The translations under genes and the position numbers were made by a program. 64,000 bases of DNA, taken from Kocuria palustris (lineage in GTDB: Bacteria; Actinomycetota; Actinomycetes; Actinomycetales; Micrococcaceae). The notes beneath the pieces were generated by a model. The model saw only the letters and a program-made list of their open reading frames with translations. It did no database searches and was not told the origin of the DNA. Of the stretch, positions 25,603-37,460 are shown one piece after another (the stretch's first letter is position 1; every line of letters starts with the position of its first letter). The stretch lies in contig NZ_VDOR01000006.1 of assembly GCF_007666205.1 (NCBI RefSeq), forward strand, positions 90,809 through 154,808, in the 5' to 3' direction.

Positions 25603-27369
25603 ATGCAGCGCATCCCACGGAACCCCGGTGGTCAGGCCCGCGCCGCAGGCGCCCCCCGGCCGCGCCTGCGATCGCGCCGGGCGCGTGCGGCCCTGTCCAT
25701 GGGCGCGGTCGCCGCGCTCGTCGTGACCGGCTGCGCATCGATCCCCACGTCCGGTCCGGTCCACATCGCCGAGGGCCCCACCGACGAGGCCACCGACGAG
25801 ACCGCCCCGGTCTTCGCCGCCCCCGCTCCGGGGGCATCCCCCGAGCAGATCGTCACGGACTTCCTGGCGGCCGGGCAGGGCGCGGCCGACGACTACGCAG
25901 CGGCGCGCGAGTACCTGGCCCCGGATCTCGCCGACAGCTGGCGCCCCGGGCAGCAGACCGTCGTCTTCTCCGGGGAGGCGGGGATCCAGCAGGGGCTCGA
26001 GGAGGACCAGGTCCGGGTCAGCGTGGACACGCGGGCAGAGATCGACGTCGACGGCATCATGGACCGAAAGGAGCCAGGGACCACCGACGAGTTCGACCTG
26101 CGGCTGACGCAGGTCGACGGCGAGTGGCGGATCTCGGAGGCCCCCGATGCCGTGCTCATCCCGGCCGGCAACCTGGACGACGTCTACCAGCCGTACAACC
26201 TCTACTTCATGGAGCCGGGCGGGCAGTTCGCGGTGCCGGATCCGCGCTGGTTCCCGGACCGCCCCGTCGTGTCCACGCAGCTCACGCGAGCGCTGCTCAA
26301 CGGCCCGGCGCCCTATCTCGAGGACTCGGTGCGCAGCCACTTCCCGGACGGGGCCGATCTGGCCGACGGCACCACGGTCCCGGTGCAGGACGGCGAGGCC
26401 TCGGTCGAGATGACGATCCCCGAGTTCAGCCCCACCGATCTGGAGACGACCGAGGGGATGTACGGGCAGCTCATGCTCACCCTGGGCGACCTCCCGTCCG
26501 TCGACGACGTCGCCATGACGGTCAACGGGTCCCCGCTCGAGCTCGCCCCGGACGCCGCGGCCGAGCTGCCGTCGACCGCCAGCTCCGTTCCGGGCCGCCA
26601 GGTCGGCCTGCGCGACGAGGAGCTCGTGTTCCACCAGGGCGGCCAGATCAGCCCGGTCCCCGAGCTCGCGGGTGCCCTCGACGGCCGCTCGCCGAGCGCG
26701 CCGGCGATGGATCCCGACATGGAGGGCTTCGCGGCCCTGGCCGATGACGCCGGCACCATGGTCACCTTCACGACCTCCGAGCCGCAGCCGCAGGATCGCG
26801 TCAGCGGCAGCGGGCTCACGGACCCGTCGGTGGACAGCCGGGGATGGGCCTGGACGGCGGACGACGAGGGCGCTGTCAGGGCGGCGGCGCTCGCCGAGCC
26901 GGACCGGCCTGCGCTCGAGGTCCAGGCGGATGCCCTCGAGGACACGCCCATCTCGAGCCTGCGGGTGTCCCGGGGCGGCACCCGGGCGCTGATCGTCACC
27001 GACGAGGGCGAGGACTCCAGGATCCTCGTGGCCGGCATCGTGCGCGGCGAGGACGGCGAGCCGGAGCGGCTCAACGACCCCCAGCTGGTCGATCTCGGCA
27101 CCATCGAGTCGCCCGCCTCAGCGGCGTGGATCAGCGACTCCGAGTTCGTGGCGGCCGCAGCGGGCCAGGACGGCGCCACGCCCCAGATCTACGACGTCTC
27201 GGGCCGTCACCGCAGCCTGCCCGTGGTCGCCGACGGCGTGCAGAACGTGGCCGGCGGCGACGGCGAGGGGGAGATCTACGTCGAGAGCGACGGCGAGGTG
27301 CGGCTGCTCACCGGCGAGGCCTGGTCGCCGCAGACCGACGAGATCTCCGACCTGGCCTTCGCCGGCTGA
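25603..27369 (+). CDS. lpqB: Lipoprotein LpqB
   Basis: 588 aa. The signal is a basic N-terminus, hydrophobic AALSMGAVAALVV and lipobox VTGC at about residue 45, so it should be lipid-anchored outside the membrane. A GerMN-like region (about 190-300) is followed by a beta-propeller-like half (SSLRVSRGGTRALIVTDE, SAAWISDSEFVAA). LpqB acts with MtrAB, and the genes are separated by a single nucleotide. Full length for the family. Confidence 0.93.
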   Translation: MQRIPRNPGGQARAAGAPRPRLRSRRARAALSMGAVAALVVTGCASIPTSGPVHIAEGPTDEATDETAPVFAAPAPGASPEQIVTDFLAAGQGAADDYAAAREYLAPDLADSWRPGQQTVVFSGEAGIQQGLEEDQVRVSVDTRAEIDVDGIMDRKEPGTTDEFDLRLTQVDGEWRISEAPDAVLIPAGNLDDVYQPYNLYFMEPGGQFAVPDPRWFPDRPVVSTQLTRALLNGPAPYLEDSVRSHFPDGADLADGTTVPVQDGEASVEMTIPEFSPTDLETTEGMYGQLMLTLGDLPSVDDVAMTVNGSPLELAPDAAAELPSTASSVPGRQVGLRDEELVFHQGGQISPVPELAGALDGRSPSAPAMDPDMEGFAALADDAGTMVTFTTSEPQPQDRVSGSGLTDPSVDSRGWAWTADDEGAVRAAALAEPDRPALEVQADALEDTPISSLRVSRGGTRALIVTDEGEDSRILVAGIVRGEDGEPERLNDPQLVDLGTIESPASAAWISDSEFVAAAAGQDGATPQIYDVSGRHRSLPVVADGVQNVAGGDGEGEIYVESDGEVRLLTGEAWSPQTDEISDLAFAG

Positions 27370-27430
27370 GATCCGGCGCGGGAGGCCGCGGCCCCACAGC
27401 ACGGCCCGGTGCTCCCGGCCCCGCGAGACG

Positions 27431-28399
27431 GTGCCCGCGCGCAGCGGGGGTCTGCGGGCCAAGACCTGCTCGGGCAGGCTTCCGGGGATGAGCATCCCGA
27501 CCCGCGGCCCCCGCCAGGATCCGACCCGCGCCGGCCGCCCGGGCGACGGGGGCGACGGCGGGCCGGCTCGTGCGCATCGGGTGAGCGGCCGGCGACTGGA
27601 TGCGAGTCTGGTCCGCGCGAGCGCGGCTGCGCACCGGGCGATCGAGCCGATGCTGCCGGTGCAGTGCGCGGTGTGCCGCGAACCGGGCCGATCCCTGTGC
27701 CGCGCGTGCCGCCGGCTGCTGCGTCGCAGCTGCGCGCGGCCGCATCGGGTCGGCTCCGCGTCCGCGCAGCTGCGCGGGCTGCCCGTCGTGGCCGCCGGCG
27801 CCTACGAGTTCGAGCTCGCAGTGTGCCTCATGGCTCTGAAGGACGGCGGCCGCACCGACCTGCTCGGCGAGCTCGCCCCCGTGCTGGCCGCGGCCGTGCG
27901 GGCGGCGCTGGGAGACGCCTGCGGGGGCGCCGTGCTCGTGCCGATCCCCACCTCCGCCCGAGCGCTGCGGCGCCGCTGGTTCGACCCGGTTCAGGAGCTG
28001 CTGCGGCGGGCCCGCCGCGACGGCCTCCTGCCGGGCTGCACCTCGATCGAGCCGTGGCTGGGGCACCGCTCGCGCCGGGCGGGGGCCGCGGCGGCCGGGC
28101 TGGGCGCCCGGGCCGCTGCCCAGAAGACCCGCGACGCCGCGGGGCGCGCCCGGGCCGAGGACCCGTTCGAGGTCGTCCGGCCCCGCGGCCGGACCGGGCC
28201 GCCCCCGGCCGTCGTCCTGGTCGACGACGTGCTCACGACCGGCGCCACCCTGCGCCGCGCCGCGGACCGGCTCGAGGCGACGGGCCTGCGGGTCCGCGGA
28301 GCCGTCGTGCTGGCGGCGGTGCGGGCCCCGTCGGCCGGGCCGGCGGACGACGATGACGACGTGCGCGTCCAGGGCGAATCGCCGATGGCCGGACGATGA
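27431..28399 (+). CDS. ComF-family phosphoribosyltransferase-like protein
   Basis: 322 aa as drawn. An N-terminal Cys4 zinc finger (CAVC...CRAC) lies near residues 79-93, followed by a type I phosphoribosyltransferase fold. The PRPP-binding loop is VVLVDDVLTTGATL near 263, and VLVPIPTSARALRRRWFDPV is typical of ComF/GntX proteins. In competent bacteria ComF acts in DNA uptake; in actinobacteria its role is not established. The GTG at 27431 lacks a clear ribosome site, and an ATG at 27488 is also possible. The C-terminus ends in an acidic stretch (DDDDD). Confidence 0.85.
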   Translation: MPARSGGLRAKTCSGRLPGMSIPTRGPRQDPTRAGRPGDGGDGGPARAHRVSGRRLDASLVRASAAAHRAIEPMLPVQCAVCREPGRSLCRACRRLLRRSCARPHRVGSASAQLRGLPVVAAGAYEFELAVCLMALKDGGRTDLLGELAPVLAAAVRAALGDACGGAVLVPIPTSARALRRRWFDPVQELLRRARRDGLLPGCTSIEPWLGHRSRRAGAAAAGLGARAAAQKTRDAAGRARAEDPFEVVRPRGRTGPPPAVVLVDDVLTTGATLRRAADRLEATGLRVRGAVVLAAVRAPSAGPADDDDDVRVQGESPMAGR

Positions 28400-28417
28400 A
28401 TCCTCGATGTGCTCCGA

Positions 28418-28432
28418 GTAACATCCTGTTAC
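28418..28432. promoter_or_regulatory. Palindrome GTAACATCCTGTTAC upstream of hpf
   Basis: Perfect 6-bp half sites GTAACA/TGTTAC around a 3-nt spacer, 86 nt before the hpf start and in a locally less GC-rich stretch. It could be an operator. The protein that binds it is unknown. Confidence 0.45.
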
Positions 28433-28517
28433 CGGGGCCCCTCGTCCCGGGTGGAGGTCGCCTCCGCCGGCCTCCGCAGCGTTGACGGCGGGATCCGCCG
28501 CCGATTGGGAGGACAGC

Positions 28518-29198
28518 ATGGAACTCACCATCCAGGGTCGCAGCGTCACCATCTCGGATCGCTTCCGCGAGTACGTGGAGGGCCGGGTCGTCAGGTTCGA
28601 GGAGCTGGGCGACAAGGTGCAGCGCATCGAGATCAAGGTCCTCAAGGAGAATCCGCACCCCGGCCACGACGGCATGCGCGTCGAGGCCACCGTCATCGGC
28701 CGCGGTCCCGTGGTGCGCGCCGAGGCCCGCGGCGACGACAAGCAGGCGGCCTTCGACGCCGCCTACGCCAAGCTCATCGAGCAGCTGCGCCGCGCCCGCG
28801 ATCGTCGCAAGATCCACCGCGGCAATCACCGTCCCACAGCTGTCCACGAGGCGACCGCCGATCTGCCCGTCGCCCCGGTCGGCGAGCAGCCCTATGCCAC
28901 GCCGGAGGAGCTCAGCGCCGCCGAGGAGGAGGCCTTCGACACCGAGTACCCCCTGAGCGAGGACGTCCCTCCGGTCGAGATCCGGCGCAAGAGCTTCCCC
29001 GCCGAGCGGATGAGCGCCGATCAGGCGATCGATCGCATGGAGCTCGTGGGGCACGACTTCTTCCTCTACCTCGATTCGGAGACCGACGAGGCCTCGGTGG
29101 CCTACCGCCGCAAGGGCTGGGAATACGGTGTGATCTCCCTCAGCGAAGCGGTCGCCGAGCCCGAGACGACCGAATCGAGGGCCTACCAGACGAGCTGA
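28518..29198 (+). CDS. hpf: Ribosome hibernation-promoting factor, long form (HPF/RaiA)
   Basis: 226 aa. The N-terminal S30AE domain (about 1-105: [23 protein letters not shown]) binds the 30S subunit. A linker follows. The C-terminal dimerisation domain (about 165-222: [33 protein letters not shown]) makes 100S particles in other bacteria. GGGAGG lies 6 nt before the ATG. The order comF-hpf-secA is conserved in actinobacteria. A strong hairpin follows. Confidence 0.95.
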   Translation: MELTIQGRSVTISDRFREYVEGRVVRFEELGDKVQRIEIKVLKENPHPGHDGMRVEATVIGRGPVVRAEARGDDKQAAFDAAYAKLIEQLRRARDRRKIHRGNHRPTAVHEATADLPVAPVGEQPYATPEELSAAEEEAFDTEYPLSEDVPPVEIRRKSFPAERMSADQAIDRMELVGHDFFLYLDSETDEASVAYRRKGWEYGVISLSEAVAEPETTESRAYQTS

Positions 29199-29253
29199 TG
29201 CCCCGCCCGGCGGCGCCGTCCCGACGGGCCGCGCCGCCTCGGGCACCGCGCGC

Positions 29254-29294
29254 ACGGCAGCCGCGGCCGGGACCCATCCGGCCGCGGCTGCCGT
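29254..29294 (+). terminator. Terminator after hpf
   Basis: Perfect 17-bp stem (29254-29270 and 29278-29294) with a 7-nt GACCCAT loop. TACACT at 29309-29314, just beyond it, is a likely -10 for secA. Confidence 0.7.
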
Positions 29295-29427
29295 CATGGG
29301 CTCTGCCGTACACTGTCTCGAGTCGTCGGCCGACCTCGCGGCCGGAACCGGGAGCAGACCGCGGAGATCCCGCGCTCGAACCCGGTCGATCGCGGCGACG
29401 AACACCACGATCAAGGAGCGTGAGCCT

Positions 29428-32436
<3,009 letters not shown>

Positions 32437-32439
32437 GCC

Positions 32440-32925
32440 TCACCCGATCTCGAGGACCGTGACCCGCCACGAGTGCTCCGATCGCTCCGCGCGCACCACG
32501 ACGGCGCGCGAACGGGCGTCGTCGCGGATCACGAGGGCGGCCTCGTAGATCCCCTCCGCGACAGCGCACACGCGCTGGCCGAGCACCTCGGAGTGCTGAT
32601 GCACGCGATGCACCGGGGCCTCCGGGGGCTCGAGGCGTCGCCGACGCTGCAGGAGCACGCAGCGGCGATGCAGGCGCTCGACGATCTCCGGCTCGACCCA
32701 GCGCGTGAGCTGCGCCGCCGGGCGCGCCCCTGCCAGGACCTCGACCGCGGCCACCGCGACGGCGCGGGTCAGCGCTGCGGCGCGCTCGCGTTCCGTTCCG
32801 GGAGCGGTCCGGGCCTCCTGAGCGCGCTGCTGCCCTCGCCAGACGTAGGGGCGAGCCGTGCCCGGCGGTGCCGGCGGGCGGTCCCCGGAGCGCGGGGCGG
32901 GCGGTCGGTGCGAGGTGATGGGCAT
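32440..32925 (-). CDS. Rv3235-family protein (DUF6459-like)
   Basis: 161 aa. After a Pro/Arg-rich N-terminus the conserved part is ALTRAVAVAAVEVLAGARPAAQLTRWVEPEIVERL, ending in a strand-rich segment (AVVVRAERSEHSWRVTVLEIG). This matches the small actinobacterial family named after Rv3235, of unknown function. No membrane segment. GAGGAG lies 6 nt before the ATG. It converges with secA 3 nt away, and the LysM gene is 43 nt upstream on the same strand, so the two are likely one transcript. Confidence 0.75.
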   Translation of the reverse strand: MPITSHRPPAPRSGDRPPAPPGTARPYVWRGQQRAQEARTAPGTERERAAALTRAVAVAAVEVLAGARPAAQLTRWVEPEIVERLHRRCVLLQRRRRLEPPEAPVHRVHQHSEVLGQRVCAVAEGIYEAALVIRDDARSRAVVVRAERSEHSWRVTVLEIG

Positions 32926-32968
32926 GGTGGGCTCCTCATGCTGCGGACGGGCAGGGGCGGATCGGGTC

Positions 32969-33583
32969 TCAGGGCTCGGGCAGCAGCTCGGCGGGCACCA
33001 GCAGGACAGTCCCGGCCAGGACGCGATCCGGGTCGCGGATCTGATCCGCATTCGCCTTCCAGAGCAGCGGCCACGCCCGGGCGACGTCCTGCGGCGCGGC
33101 GTGCGGACCCAGCAGGTCCGAGGTCAGCGACCACAGCGTCTCGCCGCTGCGGACCGTGATGGCTCCCTGGGCCAGGCGGTCCTGCATCGCCCTCCGGCCG
33201 TCCGCTCCGGGGGTGCTCACCGGCTCGGCCGGGGCCCACAGGGGGCTCGGCACCCCGGGCTCGGCCGCCGCGGACGCTTCGGAGACGGGTGCTTCGGGGA
33301 CGAGGGGGGACCCGCTCGTCGTCGGCGCACCGGCAGCCGTCCCGGTCGTCGCGTCCGGTCCGGGCACGGGGCGCTGCACCTCCGCGGGCGGCGATGCCTG
33401 AGCGATCGCGGGCGCGGCGCAGCCCGTCGTCGCGGAACCGCCGGCCGCCAGCAGGAGCAGACCCTGCCGCCAGCGGAGGGATTCGGCGGATCGCCGTCGC
33501 CGCGGGCGGTGGCATCGGTCGGCAGGTCCCGGGGCGGGAGCTGAGGGAGACGGGGTGAAGCGGGCCGCGGTCCGGGCTGCCAT
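32969..33583 (-). CDS. LysM-domain lipoprotein or secreted protein
   Basis: 204 aa. A basic N-terminus of about 40 residues precedes GLLLLAAGGSATTGC, a plausible lipobox. A Pro/Ala/Thr-rich linker follows, with one LysM-like domain at the C-terminus (ITVRSGETLWSLTSDLL to VLLVPAELL). The domain carries an insertion (GPHAAPQDVARAWPLLWKA) typical of actinobacterial LysM proteins of this locus. It should bind peptidoglycan outside the cell. AGAGG lies upstream of the ATG. Probably co-transcribed with the Rv3235-like gene. Confidence 0.78.
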   Translation of the reverse strand: MAARTAARFTPSPSAPAPGPADRCHRPRRRRSAESLRWRQGLLLLAAGGSATTGCAAPAIAQASPPAEVQRPVPGPDATTGTAAGAPTTSGSPLVPEAPVSEASAAAEPGVPSPLWAPAEPVSTPGADGRRAMQDRLAQGAITVRSGETLWSLTSDLLGPHAAPQDVARAWPLLWKANADQIRDPDRVLAGTVLLVPAELLPEP

Positions 33584-33976
33584 GGGGCACCTCTCAGGAT
33601 GTCGTGGGCATCGACCGGGGTGCTGACCGCCGCGCGGGCGGGCCATCGGCTCGTTGCGTCGATGCCTCTGAGTCGTCCGCCGCATCGCGCGGTCGGCGAA
33701 GATGATCGCAGTCGATGCGTGCGGAAGTCGGCCAATGCCGTGTTGTGTCATTTGATGCTGTTTGATTCCGATTGCTGTCATCAGCATCGCGGCGCCGGGG
33801 AAACCTGTCAATGACCGATGAATTCCACTGCGCATGGCTTGGAGGGCCGCCCCTCCCTAGACTCGAGCCACCTGTTCCGAGCGGCAGCAGGACGGCCCGG
33901 CGCGGGACATGACGCACACCCGCCGTCGGCCATGTCCGGTGCGGCGATGCCCCGCGGGGCGGGCGAGGGGGAGAGG
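33584..33976. other. Divergent intergenic region, LysM gene / hypothetical gene
   Basis: 393 nt without a supported gene. The part from about 33700 to 33800 is noticeably richer in A/T than its surroundings and should hold both promoters. A short inverted repeat (GATGCTG at 33754, CAGCATC at 33782) lies there. Confidence 0.5.
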
Positions 33977-34546
33977 ATGCGCTGGGACGAGCTCTTCGCG
34001 GACATGGAGGCTCAGCTGGCGGCTGCGCGGTTCCGGGACGTCGAGCGCGAGGCCGCGGAGCTGACGCGTGCGGAGACGGCCGAGGCCCTCCTCCAGGATC
34101 GCTTCGCCGGGTGCCAGGGCGCTCGAGTCCGGATCGGCCTGCGCGGCGGATCGTCGGCGCGCGGGGAGGTCGTCGCCGCCGGGATGGGATGGGCGATGCT
34201 CCAGGACGGAGCGGTCGAGCTGGTGGTCCCCATGGAGTCCCTGCTGTGGGTCGAGGGCCTCGACCGGCGTCGCAGCGCACCGGAGCAGCGCAGCCGGCTC
34301 GCCCTGGGCCATGCGGTGCGCGCGCTCGCCCGGGCCCGCGCGGCCGTGCGGATCGTGCTGGTCGACGGGGTGCCGGGGGCCTCCCTCGACGGCACGATCG
34401 ACCGGGCCGGCCGGGATCATCTGGATCTGGCCATGCACCCGGACGACGAGTTCCGGCGACGTCGCGCCGTGCGGGCGGTCCGCACGATCCCGTACTCGGG
34501 GATCGCGTGCCTGGTCTCGATGACGTCCGGGTCCGGAAGCGCCTGA
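33977..34546 (+). CDS. Conserved hypothetical protein (often mislabelled 'Fis family')
   Basis: 189 aa from an ATG preceded by GGGGGAGAGG. It begins MRWDELFADMEAQLAAARF, a pattern I associate with a Micrococcales family of unknown function. No helix-turn-helix, membrane segment or enzyme motif is visible. Two Gly/Val-rich strand regions (VRIGLRGGSSARGEVVAAGMG and VRIVLVDGVPGASLDGTIDRAG, shown only in part by these fragments) look like a repeated small beta domain. It ends 14 nt from the convergent BldC-like gene. Confidence 0.62.
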   Translation: MRWDELFADMEAQLAAARFRDVEREAAELTRAETAEALLQDRFAGCQGARVRIGLRGGSSARGEVVAAGMGWAMLQDGAVELVVPMESLLWVEGLDRRRSAPEQRSRLALGHAVRALARARAAVRIVLVDGVPGASLDGTIDRAGRDHLDLAMHPDDEFRRRRAVRAVRTIPYSGIACLVSMTSGSGSA

Positions 34547-34560
34547 GGGCGGCCCGGGGA

Positions 34561-34779
34561 TCAGTCCAGCGAGGCTCCGCTGCGCACAGCTTCGGCCGTC
34601 TCCTGGTGGCGGCGCTCGACCCACTGCTCGAAGCGGGCCTTCTCGACCCGCCACTGCCCGCGGCCGCCGACCTGGATGGCGGGCAGCTCTCCCGATCGCA
34701 CCATGGCCCGGGCCTGGGAGGCCGAGATGGCGAGGATCTCGGCCACGTCGGCCAGGGTGTAGAACTGCTGCTCGGCCAT
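34561..34779 (-). CDS. BldC-like MerR/excisionase-type DNA-binding protein
   Basis: 72 aa. A winged-helix excisionase-like domain covers almost the whole protein: FYTLADVAEILAISASQARAMVRSG, then LPAIQVGGRGQWRVEKARFEQW. This is the pattern of the small actinobacterial regulators related to BldC. AGGAG lies 6 nt before the ATG. Longer starts upstream read through non-coding-looking sequence. Targets are unknown; it diverges from the SAF-domain gene. Confidence 0.82.
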   Translation of the reverse strand: MAEQQFYTLADVAEILAISASQARAMVRSGELPAIQVGGRGQWRVEKARFEQWVERRHQETAEAVRSGASLD

Positions 34780-35174
34780 GGCATCTCCTGGGGCGTCCGG
34801 TGCGACGATCCGACGGCGTCCGCGGCGCAGGGCGGAGCCGACTGGACCGATGCGCGCCGTCGGCGCGCCATCGGGCGGTCGTCGCATGGGGGATCCGGAC
34901 CGCGGCCCGGCATCGCTGTGCGGCCATTGTGCCATTCGAGGCCATCGGGCGCGGGCAGCCTGTGGAGGGCGCCCGCAGGTCGCGGATGATGCGGCTGAGG
35001 GGCGCTCGTCGCCATTCGGCCTCAGGTCAAGTCATCGAGTCGTCCACAGTTGGTTCGGAGGCCTCCCGCGGGGGAGGCGGCATGGTCACGATGGTCGAGA
35101 CGGCACCGCATCCGCCGTGCTGCCCAGGACCGCCGTCCCCGGCGGCCGCCCGCCCGAGCGCTCAGGAGCAGACC
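34780..35174. other. Divergent intergenic region, BldC-like / SAF-domain gene
   Basis: 395 nt with no supported gene. Open frames here have no matching start signals or recognisable protein. Promoters for both flanking genes are expected. Confidence 0.45.
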
Positions 35175-35819
35175 GTGTCCAGGATCCGCACCGCCGCAGC
35201 AGGCCGCTTCCGGCGCCCGAGCTGGCGGGAGCCCCGTCTGCTGATCGGGCTCGGGCTGGCCGTCGTCTCGCTCGCCGCCACGACGGCCGCCGTCACCTAC
35301 GGCGACGCCACCGAGCCGTTCGCCGTGGCCGCGCACGACCTCGAGGTCGGCGAGGAGGTGGGCGCCGATGATCTGCGAGCCGCCGACCTGCGGCTCGAGT
35401 CCACCGGGGAGGCCTATCTCTCGGGGGCCCAGGACCTGCGGGAGGGGGCCGTCGTCGTCGACCGCGTGGCGGAGGGGCAGCTCATCCCCGTCGACTCGAT
35501 CGGTCGCCGTCAGGATCTCGACCGGCGACCGATCGGGATCCCCCTGTCGACCCCTCTGCCGACCGGCACGGAGCCGGGCGGGCTCGTCGACATCTGGGCC
35601 GCGGAGCGGGAGCGCACCGGCGGCGACTGGAGCGAGCCGGAGCAGATCCTCGAGGGGGCCGAGCTCGCCGGCGTCGAGGACGCGGCCGGAGGCCTGGGAG
35701 CCGATGCCGACGCCGCGGCCCAGGTGCTCGTGGACTCCGATGACGTCGAGGACGTGGTCGCAGCGCTGTCGGGGGAGTCCCGCATCACCCTGGTGCCGCA
35801 TCTCGGCGGCGGGCGATGA
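35175..35819 (+). CDS. SAF-domain membrane protein (CpaB/RcpC-like)
   Basis: 214 aa from a GTG with AGGAG 8 nt upstream. One transmembrane helix (LLIGLGLAVVSLAATTAAVTY) lies near 23-43. A SAF domain follows at about 50-115 (FAVAAHDLEVGEEVGADDL to VDRVAEGQLIPVDSI). The rest is acidic and extracytoplasmic. Such proteins accompany Flp/Tad pilus assembly genes, but no other tad gene is in the window. Its stop overlaps the next start (ATGA), which ties it to the ParA/CpaE-like gene. Confidence 0.78.
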   Translation: MSRIRTAAAGRFRRPSWREPRLLIGLGLAVVSLAATTAAVTYGDATEPFAVAAHDLEVGEEVGADDLRAADLRLESTGEAYLSGAQDLREGAVVVDRVAEGQLIPVDSIGRRQDLDRRPIGIPLSTPLPTGTEPGGLVDIWAAERERTGGDWSEPEQILEGAELAGVEDAAGGLGADADAAAQVLVDSDDVEDVVAALSGESRITLVPHLGGGR

Positions 35820-37393
35820 GCCTCCCGCTGGCCTGCCTGGGGCCGCAGGCCGATCTGCTCGGGCAGGAGATCGATCGGCTGCACGGCCCCGTGACCCTGG
35901 TGCGGCGCTGCGCCGATCTCGTCGAGCTGCTCGCCGTCGTGCGCTCGGGACTCGCGCTCGCCGTGATGATCGACGAGGACGAGCCCGAGCTCTCGGCCGT
36001 GGTCATCGACTCCCTGCAGCAGGCGGCGGCGGTGGTCGCGGTGGTCGTGGGCATTCCCGCACCGGCCGGGGCGCTCGCCGGGGACCCGGACGGCGGACCG
36101 GCCGCAGAGCCGTCCGGGGACGCGCCACGGGAGACGGGGTGGACGGCGCTGGGCGCGGTGGAGATCCCGGCGGACCTGCCGGGGCGCCAGGCGGCCTCGG
36201 CTCTGATCGAGGCATCGGAGGGGCTGCCGCCGCCGGGGCGCACCCGTGAGATCGCCGCGGTCTCCGACGGCCTCGGCGGCGATGGAGCCGACACCGGGCG
36301 GGAGCTGCCGCGCAGGACGGGGCTGCCGCTGGATCCGGACGACGCGGGGTTCGACGAGGACTCCGCCGTCCAGTACGACGCTGCCTCGACCGGGCCTGGC
36401 GGTGAGCACCCGGTCCCGCCGCGAGGGCGCGTCGTCGTGGTGTGGGGCCCGCACGGATCTCCCGGGCGCTCGACGGTCGCGGTCAACCTGGCCGCGGAGT
36501 GCGCGCAGCAGGGGGCCGCGGTGACGCTGGTGGATCTCGACACCTGGGGGCCGTCCGTCGCCGCTCTGCTGGGGCTGCTGGACGAGACCGCGGGCGTGGC
36601 CCTGGCCTGCCGGGCCGCCGATCGGGACCGGCTGACGCCCGACGCGCTCGATCGCGCCGCCGTCGAGGTCCAGGTGGGGCCCGCTCGCCTCACCGTCCTG
36701 ACGGGCCTCACCCGCCCCGAGCGGTGGCCCGAGCTGAGGGCCGGCAGCGTCCAGCGGCTGCTGCGCGCCTGCCAGCACATGCCCCGGGCCGAGCAGCTCG
36801 CCGCAGACGCGGAACCCGGTGCGGCTCGGAGCGCCGCGCTGCCGTCGGGGCCCGCTCCGGTGATCGTCGTGGACGTCGGCTTCAGCCTCGAGGAGGACGA
36901 GGAGCTCGTCACCGAGCTCGAGGCCCCGCGCCGCAGCGCGGCCACCACCGCGGCTCTGGCCGAGGCGGATCTGGTCCTGGCGGTGTGCTCGAGCGAGGTG
37001 CTCGGCATCCCCCGGGCTGCCCGATCCCTGCCGGCCCTGCTCGAGGCGACCCCCGCCCCGGTCATGCTCGTGGCCAACCAGGTGCGCCGCTCGGCGGCCG
37101 GGGCCGCGCCCCGCTCGGCCCTGAAGGAGGCATGGGCGGCCACCGGGGCGCCCGGTCAGTGGGATGCCTTCCTGTCATGGGAGCCGCGAGCCGTGGACAC
37201 GGCCGCCCTGGCCGGCTCGGTGCTCGCGGAATCGGCGCCGAGCTGCGCGCTGCGGGGGCAGCTGCGGGATCTGGCCGCCTCGGTCCTGCGGCGCCTCGAC
37301 GGCGACCTCGGGGCGCCGGGCGAGCCCGAGGAGATCGAGGACGTCCGCGGCACTCGCCTGGGCCGGGCCCTCGGAGGCTGGAGGCGCCGGTGA
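35816..37393 (+). CDS. CpaE/MinD-like P-loop protein with altered Walker A
   Basis: 525 aa. The N-terminal 190 residues resemble a degenerate receiver-like domain. The ATPase-like half runs from about 205: VVVVWGPHGSPGRSTVAVNLA, VTLVDLDTWGPSVAALLGLL, VIVVDVGFSLEE, VMLVANQVRRS. The deviant Walker A of this class (KGGxGKS/T) reads HGSPGRST: the signature Lys is gone and the P-loop Lys is Arg. Nucleotide binding may be weak or absent. It overlaps the SAF gene by 4 nt. Probable role: partner of the SAF protein at the membrane; no direct evidence. Confidence 0.75.
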   Translation: MSLPLACLGPQADLLGQEIDRLHGPVTLVRRCADLVELLAVVRSGLALAVMIDEDEPELSAVVIDSLQQAAAVVAVVVGIPAPAGALAGDPDGGPAAEPSGDAPRETGWTALGAVEIPADLPGRQAASALIEASEGLPPPGRTREIAAVSDGLGGDGADTGRELPRRTGLPLDPDDAGFDEDSAVQYDAASTGPGGEHPVPPRGRVVVVWGPHGSPGRSTVAVNLAAECAQQGAAVTLVDLDTWGPSVAALLGLLDETAGVALACRAADRDRLTPDALDRAAVEVQVGPARLTVLTGLTRPERWPELRAGSVQRLLRACQHMPRAEQLAADAEPGAARSAALPSGPAPVIVVDVGFSLEEDEELVTELEAPRRSAATTAALAEADLVLAVCSSEVLGIPRAARSLPALLEATPAPVMLVANQVRRSAAGAAPRSALKEAWAATGAPGQWDAFLSWEPRAVDTAALAGSVLAESAPSCALRGQLRDLAASVLRRLDGDLGAPGEPEEIEDVRGTRLGRALGGWRRR

Positions 37394-37460
37394 TAGCCTC
37401 GAAGCCACGTCTCCGGCCGGGCGAGGATGCTCGGCTGTGCACCGGAAGGATGTGGCGCAC

